Assembly (NCBI GenBank): GCA_025351545.1
Contig: JANXVQ010000211.1
Location: forward strand, 1 to 6,144
Reading direction: 5' to 3'
Length of the DNA stretch: 6,144 bases
DNA from: Spirosoma sp.
GTDB lineage: Bacteria; Bacteroidota; Bacteroidia; Cytophagales; Spirosomataceae
Below the pieces are notes generated by a model. That model did no database searches, had not been told where the DNA came from, and was given only the letters and a program-made list of their open reading frames with translations. Positions within the stretch are counted from its first letter, which is position 1, and the number at the start of each line of letters is the position of its first letter. This document shows, in pieces, positions 5,151 through 6,144 of this stretch. Both the position numbers and the translations under genes were made by a program.

Positions 5151-6144
5151 TTACCAAACGGTTATCCTTTTAGTTTCGGGTTTATACATTTTGTCGCCGG
5201 GTTGTACATTGAATGCTTTATAAAAAGGCGTGAAGTTCATCAGCGGCCCGTTTACTCGCCACCTGGCCGGTGAATGCGGATTGGTGTTTACATACATGCG
5301 CATAAATTCATCCTTTGTTTTTACACGCCATATTCGTGCTATCGAGATGAAGAAACGCTGATCGGGTGTAAAGCCATCCAGCTTAGTCATGTCTTTGCCA
5401 GGCGTGGCCCGGCCCTGCTCCGTTAATTTAAACGCATCATAAGCAATGGCAACCCCGGCAATGTCGGCGGTGTTTTCACCTACGGTTAAGGCGCCTTTTA
5501 CAGGCACTGAATCGAGCACGGTAAATGAATTGTACTGGTCAATGACCTGTTGTGTTTTCGCTTTGAATTTGTCGTAATCCGCTTTTTTCCACCAGTTGGT
5601 CACGTTACCGACCTTATCATATTGGGCTCCCTGATCGTCGAACGAGTGTGTTATTTCGTGACCAATCACCATGCCGATGCCGCCATAGTTAAGCGCATCA
5701 TCGGCATACACATTGAAATAAGGGGACTGTAAGATTCCAGCCGGAAAAACAATTTCATTGAGCGGAGGATTGTTATAAGCCGTTACCGTTGGCGGAGTCG
5801 TAAACCATTCCGTTCTGTCGACAGTCTTTCCCACTTTAGCCAGGCTGTAGCCGTAATCATTTTTATTGGCCGACAACCGGTTCTCAAAATAAGCGTCTCG
5901 TTTCACGTCCACTTTCGAGTAATCTCTCCATTTGTCCGGGTAACCGATTTTCTCGGTGAAGGCGTGCAGTTTTTCTTTAGCCTTCGCCTTGGTGGAATCG
6001 CTCATCCAGTCCAGCTTGTTGATGCGGGCTTCAAAGGCTTTTTCCAGGTTATCGACCAATACACCCATCCGTTTCCTGGCATCTTCCGGAAAATATTTTT
6101 TTACATACAACTGAGCCAGTGCATGGCCGAGCGAGCGATCAACC
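5151..6144 (-). CDS. M13 family (neprilysin/PepO-like) zinc metallopeptidase, C-terminal part
   Basis: The frame is open from the right edge to a TAA at 5153-5151, so the N-terminal half is outside the window. A TTG at 6110 is an internal leucine codon (reading AQLYVKKYFPEDA), not the start. The zinc motif HEITH is at 5646-5660, followed by SFDDQG. The third zinc ligand is the glutamate of GENTAD (codon 5475-5477). NPHSPARWRVNG carries the histidine (5274-5276) and arginine (5256-5258) that in neprilysin lie near the S1' and transition-state sites. The substrate-binding NAYY motif reads TAYN here (within 5766-5786). The C-terminus is ITVW: the family's final tryptophan is kept, but without the cysteine of the eukaryotic CxxW ending, as is usual in bacteria. 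M13 enzymes cleave oligopeptides on the amino side of hydrophobic residues. Bacteroidota members are usually exported or lipoproteins, but the signal region cannot be seen here. Confidence 0.95.
   Translation of the reverse strand, partial: VDRSLGHALAQLYVKKYFPEDARKRMGVLVDNLEKAFEARINKLDWMSDSTKAKAKEKLHAFTEKIGYPDKWRDYSKVDVKRDAYFENRLSANKNDYGYSLAKVGKTVDRTEWFTTPPTVTAYNNPPLNEIVFPAGILQSPYFNVYADDALNYGGIGMVIGHEITHSFDDQGAQYDKVGNVTNWWKKADYDKFKAKTQQVIDQYNSFTVLDSVPVKGALTVGENTADIAGVAIAYDAFKLTEQGRATPGKDMTKLDGFTPDQRFFISIARIWRVKTKDEFMRMYVNTNPHSPARWRVNGPLMNFTPFYKAFNVQPGDKMYKPETKRITVW

Noticed and set aside
6090..6110. TTG at 6110 as the start of a 319-residue peptidase
   Set aside because: The frame stays open to the window edge, and the upstream codons (HALAQLYVKKYF) continue the conserved M13 sequence, so TTG encodes an internal leucine.

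Overview
The window looks like chromosomal DNA of a Bacteroidota bacterium, most plausibly a Cytophagales member close to Spirosoma. The evidence is the MnmA start sequence, a clean TAnnTTTG-type -7 element, start codons without Shine-Dalgarno sequences, and a kinase with WG repeats. The genus is inferred from recollection of protein sequences, not from a search. No IS transposase, tRNA, rRNA or CRISPR array is visible.

Layout: (1) 1-277, minus strand: the N-terminal 92 codons of the tRNA 2-thiouridylase MnmA, running off the left edge, with a promoter-like element about 80 bases upstream of its ATG. (2) 278-698: a 421-base gap between two divergent genes, with no credible gene and a candidate plus-strand -7 element. 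(3) 699-2825, plus: a 708-residue OLD/RecF-like AAA ATPase whose C-terminal Toprim-like region has lost expected acidic residues. (4) 2826-2996: a short gap between convergent genes, filled by a giant palindrome (47-bp perfect arms, 43-base loop). (5) 2997-4940, minus: a cytoplasmic protein-kinase-like domain fused to a regular array of ten 34-residue WG repeats. (6) 4941-5150: a gap with a perfect 18-bp hairpin close to the end of the next gene. (7) 5151-6144, minus: the C-terminal catalytic part of an M13 (neprilysin/PepO-like) zinc metallopeptidase, running off the right edge.

The genes do not form an evident operon or shared pathway. MnmA is tRNA-modification housekeeping, the M13 enzyme is probably an exported peptidase, and the two middle genes are convergent accessory-type genes. 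The best candidates for something unusual are the palindromic element, the ATPase with a probably disabled or altered Toprim site, and the kinase-WG fusion. I found no convincing multi-gene defence or other new system; the ATPase could act as a one-gene system, but the window does not show that.
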